Below are positions 16,614-25,529 of a stretch of 64,000 bases of DNA, one piece after another. Source of the DNA: Mycobacterium sp. ENV421. Lineage in GTDB: Bacteria > Actinomycetota > Actinomycetes > Mycobacteriales > Mycobacteriaceae. Below the pieces are notes generated by a model. It had not been told where the DNA came from and searched no databases. It worked only from the letters and a program-made list of their open reading frames with translations. The translations under genes were made by a program, and so were the position numbers. Where the stretch lies: contig NZ_PDHO01000016.1 of NCBI RefSeq assembly GCF_002887815.1, positions 50,974-114,973 of the forward strand, in the 5' to 3' direction. Positions within the stretch are counted from its first letter, which is position 1; every line of letters starts with the position of its first letter.

Positions 16614-17966
16614 ATGAGCCAAGCGTCAACCGTGGCCGCGCCGGTCCGCGCCGAACCGAAGTTGCCGCCATCGCCGGGAGTGCCGAACGCGCTGGTCAGC
16701 CTCGCGTTCATGGTGGCCCGCCGGCCCACCACCGAGTGGCTGACCCGACGCTACGGCCGTTGTGTCACGGTGCGGATCCCGGTCTTCGGGAACACCGTCG
16801 CCGTCTCGGATCCCGCGCTCACCAAGCAGATCTTCACCACCAGTCCGGACATCCTCTACAACATCCAGCCAAACCTGAGCAGGCTGCTGGGCCCTGGCTC
16901 GGTATTCGCTCTGGACGGGGCCGAGCATCGCGCGCGGCGCAAGTTGCTCACCCCGCCGTTTCACGGCAAGAGCATCCGGGCCTACGAGCAGATCGTGGTG
17001 GAGGAGACCCTGCGCGAGATCGAATCATGGCCGCAGGGAACCGAATTCGCGACGCTCGAGCCGATGATGCACATCACACTCAACATCATCTTGCGCGCGA
17101 TCTTCGGCGCCGACGGTGTCGAACTACAGCGCCTGCGTGAGCTCATCCCGAAGTGGGTGACCCTGGGATCACGCCTGGCCGTGCTGCCTTCGCCGAAACG
17201 CGAAAGGCCGTGGACGCCATGGGGAAAGCTGGTCCGATACCGCCGGGAGTACGAGGGCCTGGTGGACACCCTGATCAGCCGGGCGCAGAGTGACCCCAAT
17301 CTCGAGGACCGCACCGACGTGCTGTCGCTGTTCCTGCGGAGCAGCTATGACGACGGCTCGCCGATGACGCGCGGCGAAATCGGCGACGAACTGCTGACAC
17401 TGCTGGCCGCGGGGCACGAGACCACCGCGTCCACGCTGGCATGGGCATTCGAGCGGATCTCGCGCCACCCCGAGGTGCTGAGCCGCCTGGTTGCCGAGGC
17501 TGACACCGAGGAGAGTTCCTACCGGCAGGCCACGATCCTGGAGGTTCAGCGCAATCGGACGGTGATCGACTTCTCCGGTCGTCATGTCCAGGTGCCGAGC
17601 TACGAACTCGGGGAATGGGTTGTGCCGCAAGGATATTCAGTGATGGTCAGCCTGTGTCAGCTGCATGAGAACCCGGAGATGTTCCCCGATCCGGAGCGCT
17701 TCGACCCGCTGCGGTTTCTCGACACCAGGCCCAACACCTTCGCCTGGGTGCCGTTCGGCGGCGGAACCCGGCGTTGCATCGGCGCGGCCTTCGCCAACAT
17801 GGAGATGGACGTCGTCCTGCGTACGGTGTTGCGGCACTTCACCATTGCCACCACCAGCGCGCCGGGGGAGAAGTGGCACTCCCGGGGCGTGGCATTCACC
17901 CCGAAAAAGGGTGGACGCGTCGTCGTGCACCGACGGGCCCAACAGCGCGCCGAGCGTGCGTCCTGA
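16614..17966 (+). CDS. cyp138: Cytochrome P450, CYP138-like
   Basis: This is a 450-residue protein. The I-helix oxygen-activation motif is AAGHETTAST, an ExxR match appears in ILEVQRNRT, and the heme-binding loop is PFGGGTRRCIGAAFANMEM with the proximal Cys. It is soluble, as bacterial P450s usually are. Start ATG 16614 follows a GGGAGGG site. The substrate is unknown; the family groups with lipid- or sterol-acting mycobacterial P450s. The symbol rests on motif content plus synteny (TetR before, msrA after) and not on an alignment. Confidence 0.85.
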   Translation: MSQASTVAAPVRAEPKLPPSPGVPNALVSLAFMVARRPTTEWLTRRYGRCVTVRIPVFGNTVAVSDPALTKQIFTTSPDILYNIQPNLSRLLGPGSVFALDGAEHRARRKLLTPPFHGKSIRAYEQIVVEETLREIESWPQGTEFATLEPMMHITLNIILRAIFGADGVELQRLRELIPKWVTLGSRLAVLPSPKRERPWTPWGKLVRYRREYEGLVDTLISRAQSDPNLEDRTDVLSLFLRSSYDDGSPMTRGEIGDELLTLLAAGHETTASTLAWAFERISRHPEVLSRLVAEADTEESSYRQATILEVQRNRTVIDFSGRHVQVPSYELGEWVVPQGYSVMVSLCQLHENPEMFPDPERFDPLRFLDTRPNTFAWVPFGGGTRRCIGAAFANMEMDVVLRTVLRHFTIATTSAPGEKWHSRGVAFTPKKGGRVVVHRRAQQRAERAS

Positions 17967-18030
17967 TACGCGGACAACGGTGTGTCACGTACGAATCCGC
18001 ACACTCGGCGCGAGGGCTCGAAAGCGAAGG

Positions 18031-18540
18031 CTAGACCTGAGCCCGCTTCGGTAGCTTCCACCCCGCCCGCGGGAAGTGGCAGGTGTAGCCGTTCGGGTAG
18101 TGCAGCAGGTAGTCCTGATGCTCGGGCTCGGCATCCCAGAAGTCACTGGCCGGCGTCACCTCGGTGACCACCTTGCCCGGCCACAGCCCGGATGCGTCGA
18201 CGTCGGCGATGGTGTCCAGCGCGACCTGCTTCTGCTCGTCGTCGAGGTAGAAGATCGCCGACCGGTAGCTGGTCCCGACGTCATTGCCCTGCCGGTTCTT
18301 CGTGCTCGGATCGTGGATCTGGAAGAAGAACTCCAGCAGCGCGCGGAAGTCGGTCTGCGCCGGGTCGTACTCGATCTCGATCGCCTCGGCATGGCCGGGA
18401 TGGTTGCGGTAGGTGGGGTGGTCGTTCTGGCCGCCGGTGTAGCCCACCCGGGTGGACACCACGCCGGGCTGCTTGCGGATCAGATCCTGCATGCCCCAGA
18501 AGCAACCGCCTGCCAGGATCGCCCTCTTGGTGTTGCTCAC
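18031..18540 (-). CDS. msrA: Peptide methionine (S)-S-oxide reductase
   Basis: This is a 169-residue protein from GTG 18540 in a GTGA overlap with the msrB stop. The catalytic motif AGGCFWG has the nucleophilic Cys near residue 13; substrate-binding residues are in GYTGGQNDHPTY and HAEAIEIEYDP; a C-terminal Cys in GYTCHF may resolve the sulfenic acid. It repairs Met-S-sulfoxide in proteins using thioredoxin-type reductants. Coupled to msrB, so both stereoisomers are covered by one transcript. Synteny with Rv0137c. Confidence 0.95.
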   Translation of the reverse strand: MSNTKRAILAGGCFWGMQDLIRKQPGVVSTRVGYTGGQNDHPTYRNHPGHAEAIEIEYDPAQTDFRALLEFFFQIHDPSTKNRQGNDVGTSYRSAIFYLDDEQKQVALDTIADVDASGLWPGKVVTEVTPASDFWDAEPEHQDYLLHYPNGYTCHFPRAGWKLPKRAQV

Positions 18541-19010
18541 GCGTCCTCCTTGGAAGTCTCGAACAGATGCCTGTACTCGCCGTAGCCCTGCGCCTCGAGG
18601 TCGTCGAGCCCGATGAATCTCAGCGAAGCGGAGTTGATGCAGTAGCGCAACCCTCCCTGCGCGCGAGGGCCGTCTTTGAATACGTGCCCCAGATGGCTGT
18701 CGCCGGCCGCCGAGCGAACCTCGGTACGGACCATCAGGTGGCTGAAGTCCCGTTTCGTGACGACGTTGACTTTTCCGGGGGACGTCTCGATCGGCTTGGT
18801 GAAACTGGGCCAGCCGGATCCACTCTCGAACTTGTCGGTCGAGGCGAACAACGGTTCGCCCGAGACGACGTCGACGTAGATGCCCGGCTCGTGATTGTCC
18901 CAATACTCGCCGGTGAAGGGCCGCTCGGTCCCGTTCTCCTGGGTTACCCGATATTGCTCCGGGGACAGCGCGGAAACGGCGGCGGGATTGCGGTGATAGT
19001 CATGCGCCAT
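18537..19010 (-). CDS. msrB: Peptide methionine (R)-S-oxide reductase, single-Cys form
   Basis: This is a 157-residue protein. The catalytic Cys lies in LRYCINSASLRF; binding residues are in SGSGWPSF and DSHLGHVF. It has only one cysteine: the two CxxC zinc motifs of E. coli-type MsrB are absent, and the usual resolving Cys (SGCGWP) is Ser. A one-Cys mechanism relying on an external thiol such as mycothiol or thioredoxin is therefore likely. It precedes and overlaps msrA. Confidence 0.94.
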   Translation of the reverse strand: MAHDYHRNPAAVSALSPEQYRVTQENGTERPFTGEYWDNHEPGIYVDVVSGEPLFASTDKFESGSGWPSFTKPIETSPGKVNVVTKRDFSHLMVRTEVRSAAGDSHLGHVFKDGPRAQGGLRYCINSASLRFIGLDDLEAQGYGEYRHLFETSKEDA

Positions 19011-19198
19011 GTCGGTTTAACCTCAATGGTTGTTCAGATAGTTCCCATGTCAGAGATCCGTCAGGACTGGCGCGCGCTGCGGCGCGTGCGTCGCGGTGTC
19101 ACAATTGTCGGTCGGCACTGGCGCCGGTTCTGAGCAGGAAAGTTTGACTCGATGCGGCTTCGCCTGATTTGCACCCCCATGCACAGGGGTGGGACCTC

Positions 19199-20173
19199 GT
19201 GTATCGGGTGAAGATGCTCGCGCTCTCCGGCAGCGACTTCCACGGTGCCCAGCAGATCCGGTTGCTGCGCATCTATTTGAGCCTCACGACGTTCCTCTAC
19301 GTCTACGGCGTGGTGTTCACGATCTGGCCGCTGCATCCGGAATTGATCTACGCGAATCCGCTCGGAGGCGTGCTGGCCATCGTGCTCGGCGTCGCGGCGC
19401 TGGCCTGGCTGGCCGTCAAGCCTGACAAGCCGGCGCCGGCCACCCTGGCCGCCATCATCGCCACCCCGGTGGTGATGGCGTTCCACATCGCGATCGCAGC
19501 GGAGATCATCTGCCTGGTCGCGCCGATGTTTCTGGCGATGTATCTGCGGGCGTTCTATCCACCCCGGCGGGCGGCGGTGCTCATCGGCTTGCTCACGGTG
19601 GCAGCAGTGCTGGCGCTGGCCATCTCGCCGGCGCCCAAGCTGGGGATCGACTACCTGATCTGGGTCATCGCGATCGTCGGCGCGGGGGAGTCGTTCGGGC
19701 TGGTGATGCGCGCGTTGGTCACGAGTGCGTGCACGGATCCGCTGACCGGTCTGCTGAACCGCGCCGGCTGGGAGATCGCCACCCGAGAGCTCCTGGCGCG
19801 CGGGCGCTCAGCGAAGCCCATCATCACTGTCGTCGTCATGGACCTCGACGGTTTCAAGCAGCTCAACGACACTCGCGGGCATCTGGCGGGTGATGAGCAC
19901 CTGGCCGAACACGCGCGCCGGTGGCGCGACCTGTTGCCGCGCGATGCCGTGCTGGCGCGGCTGGGCGGTGACGAGTTCGCCGCATGCATAGCCGACCGTG
20001 ATGCGTCGTCGGCGCAACGGTTCGTCGCCGACGTCGGGCTGCACACTCCCGACACCAGCGTCGGGGTGGCGTCGCAGCCCGGCGACACCGCCGACATCGC
20101 GGCGCTCTACGCCGCCGCAGACGCCGAGTTGTACGCCGCCAAGGGCCGCAACCGCCGCAAGACCGACCGCTGA
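19199..20173 (+). CDS. Membrane GGDEF diguanylate cyclase
   Basis: This is about 324 residues if GTG 19199 is used (AGGGGTGGGA precedes it); TTG 19169 and ATG 19214 are alternatives. About five membrane helices fill residues 15-165. A C-terminal GGDEF domain follows, with MDLDGFKQLND and an intact active-site RLGGDEFA, so it should make cyclic di-GMP. The RxxD inhibitory site normally just upstream of GGDEF is not seen. No EAL domain is fused. The membrane part has no recognisable ligand fold. Confidence 0.87.
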   Translation: MYRVKMLALSGSDFHGAQQIRLLRIYLSLTTFLYVYGVVFTIWPLHPELIYANPLGGVLAIVLGVAALAWLAVKPDKPAPATLAAIIATPVVMAFHIAIAAEIICLVAPMFLAMYLRAFYPPRRAAVLIGLLTVAAVLALAISPAPKLGIDYLIWVIAIVGAGESFGLVMRALVTSACTDPLTGLLNRAGWEIATRELLARGRSAKPIITVVVMDLDGFKQLNDTRGHLAGDEHLAEHARRWRDLLPRDAVLARLGGDEFAACIADRDASSAQRFVADVGLHTPDTSVGVASQPGDTADIAALYAAADAELYAAKGRNRRKTDR

Positions 20174-20252
20174 CCCGCGACCGCGTGGGCGGTGGCGGCG
20201 GCGAAGTGCCGTCGAGGGGCGTGAAACCGGCGAGAGCGGGTAGGGCACAAAC

Positions 20253-20669
20253 ATGATTACTCGGTGGATCGTTCTGTTTGTCGGCGTGACTGCATTGATC
20301 GTAGGCATCGCCGGACTCGCCACTCCCGTCCATGCGGGGCCCGGGAATCGAGGTCCCGCCGTAGCGGAACCTCTGAACGTCGACTGTGGCAGCGCGATCG
20401 CTCCAGACCTGTCTGCCGCGCGGGCGGCGACGGCGCAGGGCGGAAAGAACATGCCCAGCCCGGCTGGTGTCCCGGAGACGCCGGGCATGGCCGAACCGCA
20501 TGACGACGTCATCGTCAACACCGACTACGTGGAGTTGTGCCACAAGGAGCTGACCGATCGGCGGATCTGGACGATCGTCCTGTCTGCGGTGGGGGCCGCT
20601 GCGATCCTCGGCATCGGCCTGGCAGCCGTTTTGTCCCGGAGATCACGCAGTCGCGCCGCCGGGTCGTGA
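20253..20669 (+). CDS. Hypothetical two-helix exported/membrane protein
   Basis: This is a 138-residue protein with an N-terminal signal or anchor (IVLFVGVTALIVGIAGLA) and a C-terminal helix (IWTIVLSAVGAAAILGIGLA) followed by a basic tail. The extracytoplasmic middle holds two cysteines (VDCGSA and ELCHKEL) that could form a disulfide. A plausible topology is both ends in the cytoplasm with the loop outside. I do not recognise the family. It lies 80 bp after the GGDEF gene with no clear coupling. Confidence 0.75.
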   Translation: MITRWIVLFVGVTALIVGIAGLATPVHAGPGNRGPAVAEPLNVDCGSAIAPDLSAARAATAQGGKNMPSPAGVPETPGMAEPHDDVIVNTDYVELCHKELTDRRIWTIVLSAVGAAAILGIGLAAVLSRRSRSRAAGS

Positions 20670-20719
20670 TACGGCAAGCCCTCGACAAAGGTCGATAGAA
20701 CGTGTTCTAGTTTGAAGCT

Positions 20720-21220
20720 GTGGCGCGATTTTCCCGTGAAGAACTGACCGACGCTTTCGCGACTTTCGAGAACACCGTCGCCGAGGCCGCCAGAACCCAG
20801 GACTGGGACGCCTGGGTGAGTCACTACACCCCCGACGTCGACTACATCGAGCACGCGATGGGCACGATGAAGGGCCGCGACGAAGTACGCGCCTGGATCA
20901 CCAAGACCATGGGCAGCTTCCCCGGCAGCTACATGACCGAGTTCCCGTCGCTGTGGGCCGTGTTCGACGAGGAGACCGGGCGGGTCATCTGCGAGCTGGA
21001 CAACCCTATGCGCGACCCCGGTGACGGCACGATCATCAGCGCCACCAACATCTCGATCGTCACCTACGCCGGCGACGGCCTCTGGTCGCGCCAGGAGGAC
21101 ATCTACAACCCGCTGAAATTCCTGCAGGCCAGCATGAGGTGGTGCAAGAAGGCCGAGAAGCTCGGCACCCTCGACGAGGAGGCGGCCGCCTGGATGAAAG
21201 CCAACGGGGGCATGAAGTGA
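20720..21220 (+). CDS. SnoaL/NTF2-like protein
   Basis: This is a 166-residue protein from GTG 20720, with an NTF2-like cone fold (WDAWVSHYTPDVDYIEHAMGTMKGRDEVRAW region). Members are isomerases, hydrolases or small-molecule binders; the polar pocket residues do not decide which. The stop overlaps the start of the epimerase gene (GTGA), so the two probably act in one pathway. Synteny suggests Rv0138. Confidence 0.85.
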   Translation: MARFSREELTDAFATFENTVAEAARTQDWDAWVSHYTPDVDYIEHAMGTMKGRDEVRAWITKTMGSFPGSYMTEFPSLWAVFDEETGRVICELDNPMRDPGDGTIISATNISIVTYAGDGLWSRQEDIYNPLKFLQASMRWCKKAEKLGTLDEEAAAWMKANGGMK

Positions 21221-22236
21221 CCCAGCCGAAACTCGTCATCGGAGCCAACGGGTTCCTCGGCTCGCACGTCACCCGGCAGCTGGTCGCCGACGGGCATCAG
21301 GTGCGAGTCATGGTGCGGCCGAACGCTTCCACGATCTCGATCGACGACCTCGACGTGCAGCGCTTCGTCGGCGACATCTGGGACAACGACGTGCTGCGTG
21401 AGGCGATGGCCGGCGTCGACGACGTCTACTACTGCGTGGTCGACGCTCGCGGCTGGCTCAGCGATCCGGCACCGCTGTTCCACACCAACGTCGAGGGCAC
21501 CCGCAATGTCCTGGATGTGGCCAGAACCGCCGGCCTGCACCGCTTCATCTTCACCAGCAGCTACGTCACCGTCGGGCGCCGTCGCGGCCAGACGGTCACC
21601 GAAACCGACATCATCACCGACCGCGGACTCACCCCGTACGTCCGGTCCCGGGTGCAGGCCGAAGAACTGGTGCTGCGCTACGCCCGCGACCACGGCCTGC
21701 CCGCGATCGCCATGTGCGTGTCCACGACCTACGGCGGCGGCGACTGGGGGCGAACCCCGCACGGCGCCATCATCGCCGGGGCCGCTTTCGGCAAGCTGCC
21801 GTTCGTGATGGGCGGTATCGAACTCGAAGCCGTCGGCGTCGACGACGCAGCCCGCGCGATGATCCTGGCCGCCGAGCGCGGCCGGGTCGGGGAGCGCTAC
21901 CTGATCTCGGAGAAGATGATCAGCAACGCCGAAGTGGCCCGCATCGCGGCCCTGGAGGCGAACATGCCGCCGCCGACGAAGACGATCCCGCTGCCGCTCG
22001 CCTACGCGCTGGCCGCGCTGGGCACCGCCAAAGCCCGGCTGAAGAAGACCGACGAGAAGTTGTCGCTGGGCTCGCTGCGGCTGATGCGCGCCGAGGGACC
22101 GCTGGACTGCAGCAAGGCCGTCCAGGAACTGGGCTGGCAGCCGCGCCCCGTCGAGGAATCCATCCGCGAGGCCGCACGCTTCTGGGTCGGGTTGCGGGAG
22201 GCGAAACGGCAGGCGAAGGCAAGCCGGTCGGAGTGA
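21217..22236 (+). CDS. NAD-dependent epimerase/dehydratase (extended SDR)
   Basis: This is a 339-residue protein from GTG 21217. The Rossmann motif is VIGANGFLGSHV. The active-site Ser and Tyr region appears as TSSYVTVG and YVRSRVQAEE, where the usual YxxxK is replaced by Y-V-R-S-R, suggesting 3-beta-HSD-like or atypical chemistry. Coupled to the SnoaL-like gene. Synteny suggests Rv0139. Substrate not known. Confidence 0.87.
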   Translation: MTQPKLVIGANGFLGSHVTRQLVADGHQVRVMVRPNASTISIDDLDVQRFVGDIWDNDVLREAMAGVDDVYYCVVDARGWLSDPAPLFHTNVEGTRNVLDVARTAGLHRFIFTSSYVTVGRRRGQTVTETDIITDRGLTPYVRSRVQAEELVLRYARDHGLPAIAMCVSTTYGGGDWGRTPHGAIIAGAAFGKLPFVMGGIELEAVGVDDAARAMILAAERGRVGERYLISEKMISNAEVARIAALEANMPPPTKTIPLPLAYALAALGTAKARLKKTDEKLSLGSLRLMRAEGPLDCSKAVQELGWQPRPVEESIREAARFWVGLREAKRQAKASRSE

Positions 22237-22308
22237 TCGGGCTCGGAACGATCGGGCTCGGAATGATCGGGCACTGAACCCGCCCGCAGGCGAATACGTG
22301 TCCCGCGT

Positions 22309-22668
22309 ATGACGCCACGCATCTTTGCCCTGTCCGTCGCCATCGCCATCGCCGCGGTACTTCTGGTGGCGGCGTGCTCGGCGGGAACCACAGCCTCACC
22401 GTCCTCCGCCCCGCCCGCGGCCGGCCCGACGATCAGCATCGCCGACATGACGTTCGGCTCGCCCGGCCCGGTTCCGCCCGGAGCCACCGTCAGCGTCACC
22501 AATTCCGACGGCGTCGAGCACACCGTCACCGCCGACTCCGGCTCCGCGTTCAACGTCGAGGTCGGCGAGAAGGGTACGGCCACCTTCACCGCGCCGAGCA
22601 AGCCGGGAACCTACCCGTACCACTGCACCTATCACCCGGCGATGCACGGACAACTCGTCGTCCAGTGA
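22309..22668 (+). CDS. Cupredoxin lipoprotein (plastocyanin-like)
   Basis: This is a 119-residue protein with a lipoprotein signal and lipobox (VAAC, near residue 23). The mature domain has type-1 copper ligands in order: His in GVEHTV, then Cys, His and Met in YPYHCTYHPAMHG. It should be an envelope electron carrier or copper protein. Not adjacent to the copper genes at 1-5 kb. The following gene is a flavoprotein 39 bp on; a functional link is not evident. Confidence 0.88.
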   Translation: MTPRIFALSVAIAIAAVLLVAACSAGTTASPSSAPPAAGPTISIADMTFGSPGPVPPGATVSVTNSDGVEHTVTADSGSAFNVEVGEKGTATFTAPSKPGTYPYHCTYHPAMHGQLVVQ

Positions 22669-22707
22669 GGGCGATCAACGTTCATGGCGTGCCGCTAGAT
22701 TCTTGCC

Positions 22708-24078
22708 ATGGCCACAATCAACGGCGCCGTGTCGCACTGGTTCACCGAGCTTCCCCAACCGCGTCCCGCGCTGCCCGGTGACCGCGACGCCGACGTCTGC
22801 ATCGTCGGCGCGGGCTACACCGGACTGTGGACCGCCTACTACCTGAAGAAGGCTGACCCGTCGTTGCGGATCGTCATTGTGGAGGCCCGGTTCGCCGGGT
22901 TCGGCGCATCTGGCCGCAACGGCGGCTGGCTGTCCGGCCTGGCACCCGGCCACCGCGGGCTGCTGGCCAAGAAGTACGGCCGCGCCAACGTCGTCGCCTG
23001 GCAGCAGACCCTCAACGCCGCCGTCGACGAGGTGATCGACGTGGCCGCGCAGGAAGGCATCGACGCCGACATCGTCAAGGGCGGCAACCTCGAGGTGGCC
23101 CGCAACCCCTCGCAGGCCCGCCGGCTGCGCGCCGAGGCCGACGAGGACCGCGAGTGGGGCACCGACGGCATCGAACTGCTGACCGCCGCCGAAGCGGCCG
23201 AGCGGATCCGGGTGGACAGCCTGGTGCTCGGGATGTTCAACCCGCACTGCGCCCGTATCCAGCCGGCCAAGCTGGCCCGCGGCCTCGCCGACGTCGTGGA
23301 GCGCCTCGGCGTCACGATCTACGAACAGACCCCGGTGACCACGATCAGCCCTGGCCGTGCGGAGACCCCGCGGGGCGTGGTGCGCGCGCCGATCGTGCTG
23401 CGAGCCACCGAGGGCTTCACCGCCCGGATGCGCGGACTGCGGCGGCGCTGGCTGCCGATGAACAGCGCGATGATCGCGACCGAGCCGATGTCCGACGACG
23501 TCTGGGCGACCATCGGGTGGGCGGGCCGGGAAACGCTGGGCGATCTGGCGCACGGGTTCTTCTACGCCCAGCGCACCGCCGACAACCGGATCGCGATCGG
23601 CGGCCGGGCGGTGCCCTACCGCTACGCCTCCCGCATCGACAACGACGGCGCGGTCGGCGCGGACACCATCGCCTACCTCACCGGGGTGCTCAACACCGCG
23701 CTGCCGCAGACCCGCGGGGTGCCGATCGCCCACGGCTGGTGCGGCGTGCTGGGCGTCCCCCGGGACTGGTCGGCCGGTGTCAGCCTCGATCCGACCACCG
23801 GACTCGGGGAGGCGGGCGGCTACGTCGGCCACGGTGTGACGGCGACCAACCTGGCCGGCCGGACCCTGACCGACCTGGTGCTCAAACGGTCCACCCCGCT
23901 CACCGCGCTGCCCTGGGTCGGTCACCACTCGGCCACCTGGGAGCCCGAGCCGCTGCGCTGGCTCGGGGTACGTGGCATGTACACCGCATACAAGCTGGCC
24001 GACCGGCACGAAGACGGCGGGCGGGCGTCGACCTCGCCGATCGCCGTGATCGCGGACGCGATCGCCCGGCGCCCCTGA
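22708..24078 (+). CDS. FAD-dependent amine/amino-acid oxidoreductase (DAO family)
   Basis: This is a 456-residue protein with an N-terminal ADP-binding motif (CIVGAGYTGLWTAYYL) and the DAO landmark GASGRNGGWLSG, then the C-terminal GYVGHGVTATNLAGRTLTDL strand-helix of the family. It resembles gamma-glutamylputrescine oxidase-type enzymes. Substrate unknown; an amine is most likely. Cytoplasmic. Confidence 0.85.
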   Translation: MATINGAVSHWFTELPQPRPALPGDRDADVCIVGAGYTGLWTAYYLKKADPSLRIVIVEARFAGFGASGRNGGWLSGLAPGHRGLLAKKYGRANVVAWQQTLNAAVDEVIDVAAQEGIDADIVKGGNLEVARNPSQARRLRAEADEDREWGTDGIELLTAAEAAERIRVDSLVLGMFNPHCARIQPAKLARGLADVVERLGVTIYEQTPVTTISPGRAETPRGVVRAPIVLRATEGFTARMRGLRRRWLPMNSAMIATEPMSDDVWATIGWAGRETLGDLAHGFFYAQRTADNRIAIGGRAVPYRYASRIDNDGAVGADTIAYLTGVLNTALPQTRGVPIAHGWCGVLGVPRDWSAGVSLDPTTGLGEAGGYVGHGVTATNLAGRTLTDLVLKRSTPLTALPWVGHHSATWEPEPLRWLGVRGMYTAYKLADRHEDGGRASTSPIAVIADAIARRP

Positions 24079-24155
24079 CGCCGCGCGATCTACCGTGGGA
24101 ATCGTGAGGGCAGGGCGGTGTTGCACCACCTACGCCGACTCCGGAGGAGACACCG

Positions 24156-24533
24156 ATGAGCACACGTGAAATCAAGCAGCCGACCGCCGATCACCCGATC
24201 ACGATCACCCCGACCACCGGCCGGGTGCAGGTCCGGGTCAACGGGCAACTCGTCGCCGACACCCGCGCCGCGCTCGGCCTGGCCGAATCCACCTATCCCG
24301 TGGTGCAGTACATCCCACTCGGCGACGTCGACCCGGCGGTGCTGGCCTGCACCGACACCCGCACGTACTGCCCGTACAAGGGTGAGGCCAGCTACTACAG
24401 CGTCACCGCGGGGGACGCGACGGTCGAGGACGCGATCTGGACCTACGAGGAGCCCTACCCGGCGGTCGCCGCGATCGCCGGACACGTCGCGTTCTATCCG
24501 AACAAGGCCGATATCAGCGTCGCACCGGACTGA
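24156..24533 (+). CDS. DUF427 protein
   Basis: This is a 125-residue protein behind a GGAGGAGA site... the spacing to ATG 24156 is good. DUF427 landmarks are RVQVRVNGQLVADT, YCPYKGEASYYSV and AFYPNKADI. The small beta-tent fold has no assigned activity. It is 4 bp from the DNA glycosylase start, so the two are probably one operon. Confidence 0.88.
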   Translation: MSTREIKQPTADHPITITPTTGRVQVRVNGQLVADTRAALGLAESTYPVVQYIPLGDVDPAVLACTDTRTYCPYKGEASYYSVTAGDATVEDAIWTYEEPYPAVAAIAGHVAFYPNKADISVAPD

Positions 24534-24537
24534 CCAG

Positions 24538-25449
24538 GTGCCTGTCGAGCGTGTCCTGACTTTTCCCGGGCCCGCCAGCCCGGGGCTGACGTTGGCGCCG
24601 CAACGCCGCGGACCCGGCGACCCGTGCTACCAACTCGACGACGAGCGCGCGATCTGGCGCACGAGCCTGCAAGCCAGCGGGCCGGTGACAGCCCGGATCT
24701 ACCGCACCGCTCCCGACGCCGTCGGGTGCCAGGCGTGGGGTGACGGCGCCGACGAGTTCATCGAGGCGCTGCCCGCGCTGCTGGGCGTCGACGACGACCC
24801 CGGCGGCTACCGCCCGCAGCACCCGGTCATCCAAGCCGCATCCAAGCGGGTGCCCCATCTGCGCCTCGGCCGCACCGCACGGGTGCTCGAGGCGTTGATC
24901 CCCGCGGTGATCGAGCAACGCGTGCCGGGCGCCGACGCGTTTCGCGCCTGGCGGCTGCTGGTCACCAGGTTCGGCAGCCCGGCGCCCGGCCCCGCGCCCG
25001 CACGGATGCGGGTGCCACCGGCCGCTGACGTCTGGCGGCGCATCCCGTCGTGGGAGTTCCACCGCGCCAACGTCGATCCCGGCCGCGCCCGCACGATCAT
25101 CGGATGCGCACAGCGCGCGGACGCGCTGGAACGGTTGTCCGGCCGGTCCACGACCGCGGCGCGCGACGCCCTCACCACGCTGCCGGGCGTGGGGGTCTGG
25201 ACGGCGGCCGAGACCGCGCAGCGGGCCTTCGGTGACACCGATGCGCTGTCGATCGGGGACTACCACATTTCGAAGATGGTCGGCTGGACGCTGATCGGCA
25301 CTCCCGTCGACGACGCAGGCATGGTGGAGTTGCTGGAGCCGGAACGTCCGCATCGGTACCGAGCGATCCGATTGCTCGAAGCCAGCCGGCTTGCGTACAA
25401 GCCGCGTTTCGGCGCGCGGCTGCCGGTGCAGCACATCAGCAATTTGTGA
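24538..25449 (+). CDS. HhH-GPD DNA glycosylase (AlkA-like)
   Basis: This is a 303-residue protein; GTG 24538 was chosen because it directly follows the DUF427 stop. The helix-hairpin-helix is LTTLPGVGVWTAAETAQRAF and the catalytic Asp sits in ALSIGDYHISK. There is no iron-sulfur cluster loop. It excises alkylated or deaminated bases as the first step of base-excision repair. The N-terminal 90 residues match the DNA-3-methyladenine glycosylase II type only loosely. Confidence 0.87.
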   Translation: MPVERVLTFPGPASPGLTLAPQRRGPGDPCYQLDDERAIWRTSLQASGPVTARIYRTAPDAVGCQAWGDGADEFIEALPALLGVDDDPGGYRPQHPVIQAASKRVPHLRLGRTARVLEALIPAVIEQRVPGADAFRAWRLLVTRFGSPAPGPAPARMRVPPAADVWRRIPSWEFHRANVDPGRARTIIGCAQRADALERLSGRSTTAARDALTTLPGVGVWTAAETAQRAFGDTDALSIGDYHISKMVGWTLIGTPVDDAGMVELLEPERPHRYRAIRLLEASRLAYKPRFGARLPVQHISNL

Positions 25450-25529
25450 CGCAGCTCTTACATCCGGTTACCAGCACGGCAACCCGGGTATGTGGCGGAC
25501 GAGAAGCCAGCGCGCGAAAGGAGCTATTG

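Noticed and set aside
19047..19133. 28-codon basic ORF (MSEIRQDW start) between msrB and the GGDEF gene
   Set aside because: No ribosome site is visible and it lies in the msrB upstream region; composition alone does not support a gene.
22675..24129. Long minus-strand frame opposite the FAD oxidoreductase
   Set aside because: Codon pattern mirrors the real gene and no domain is present.
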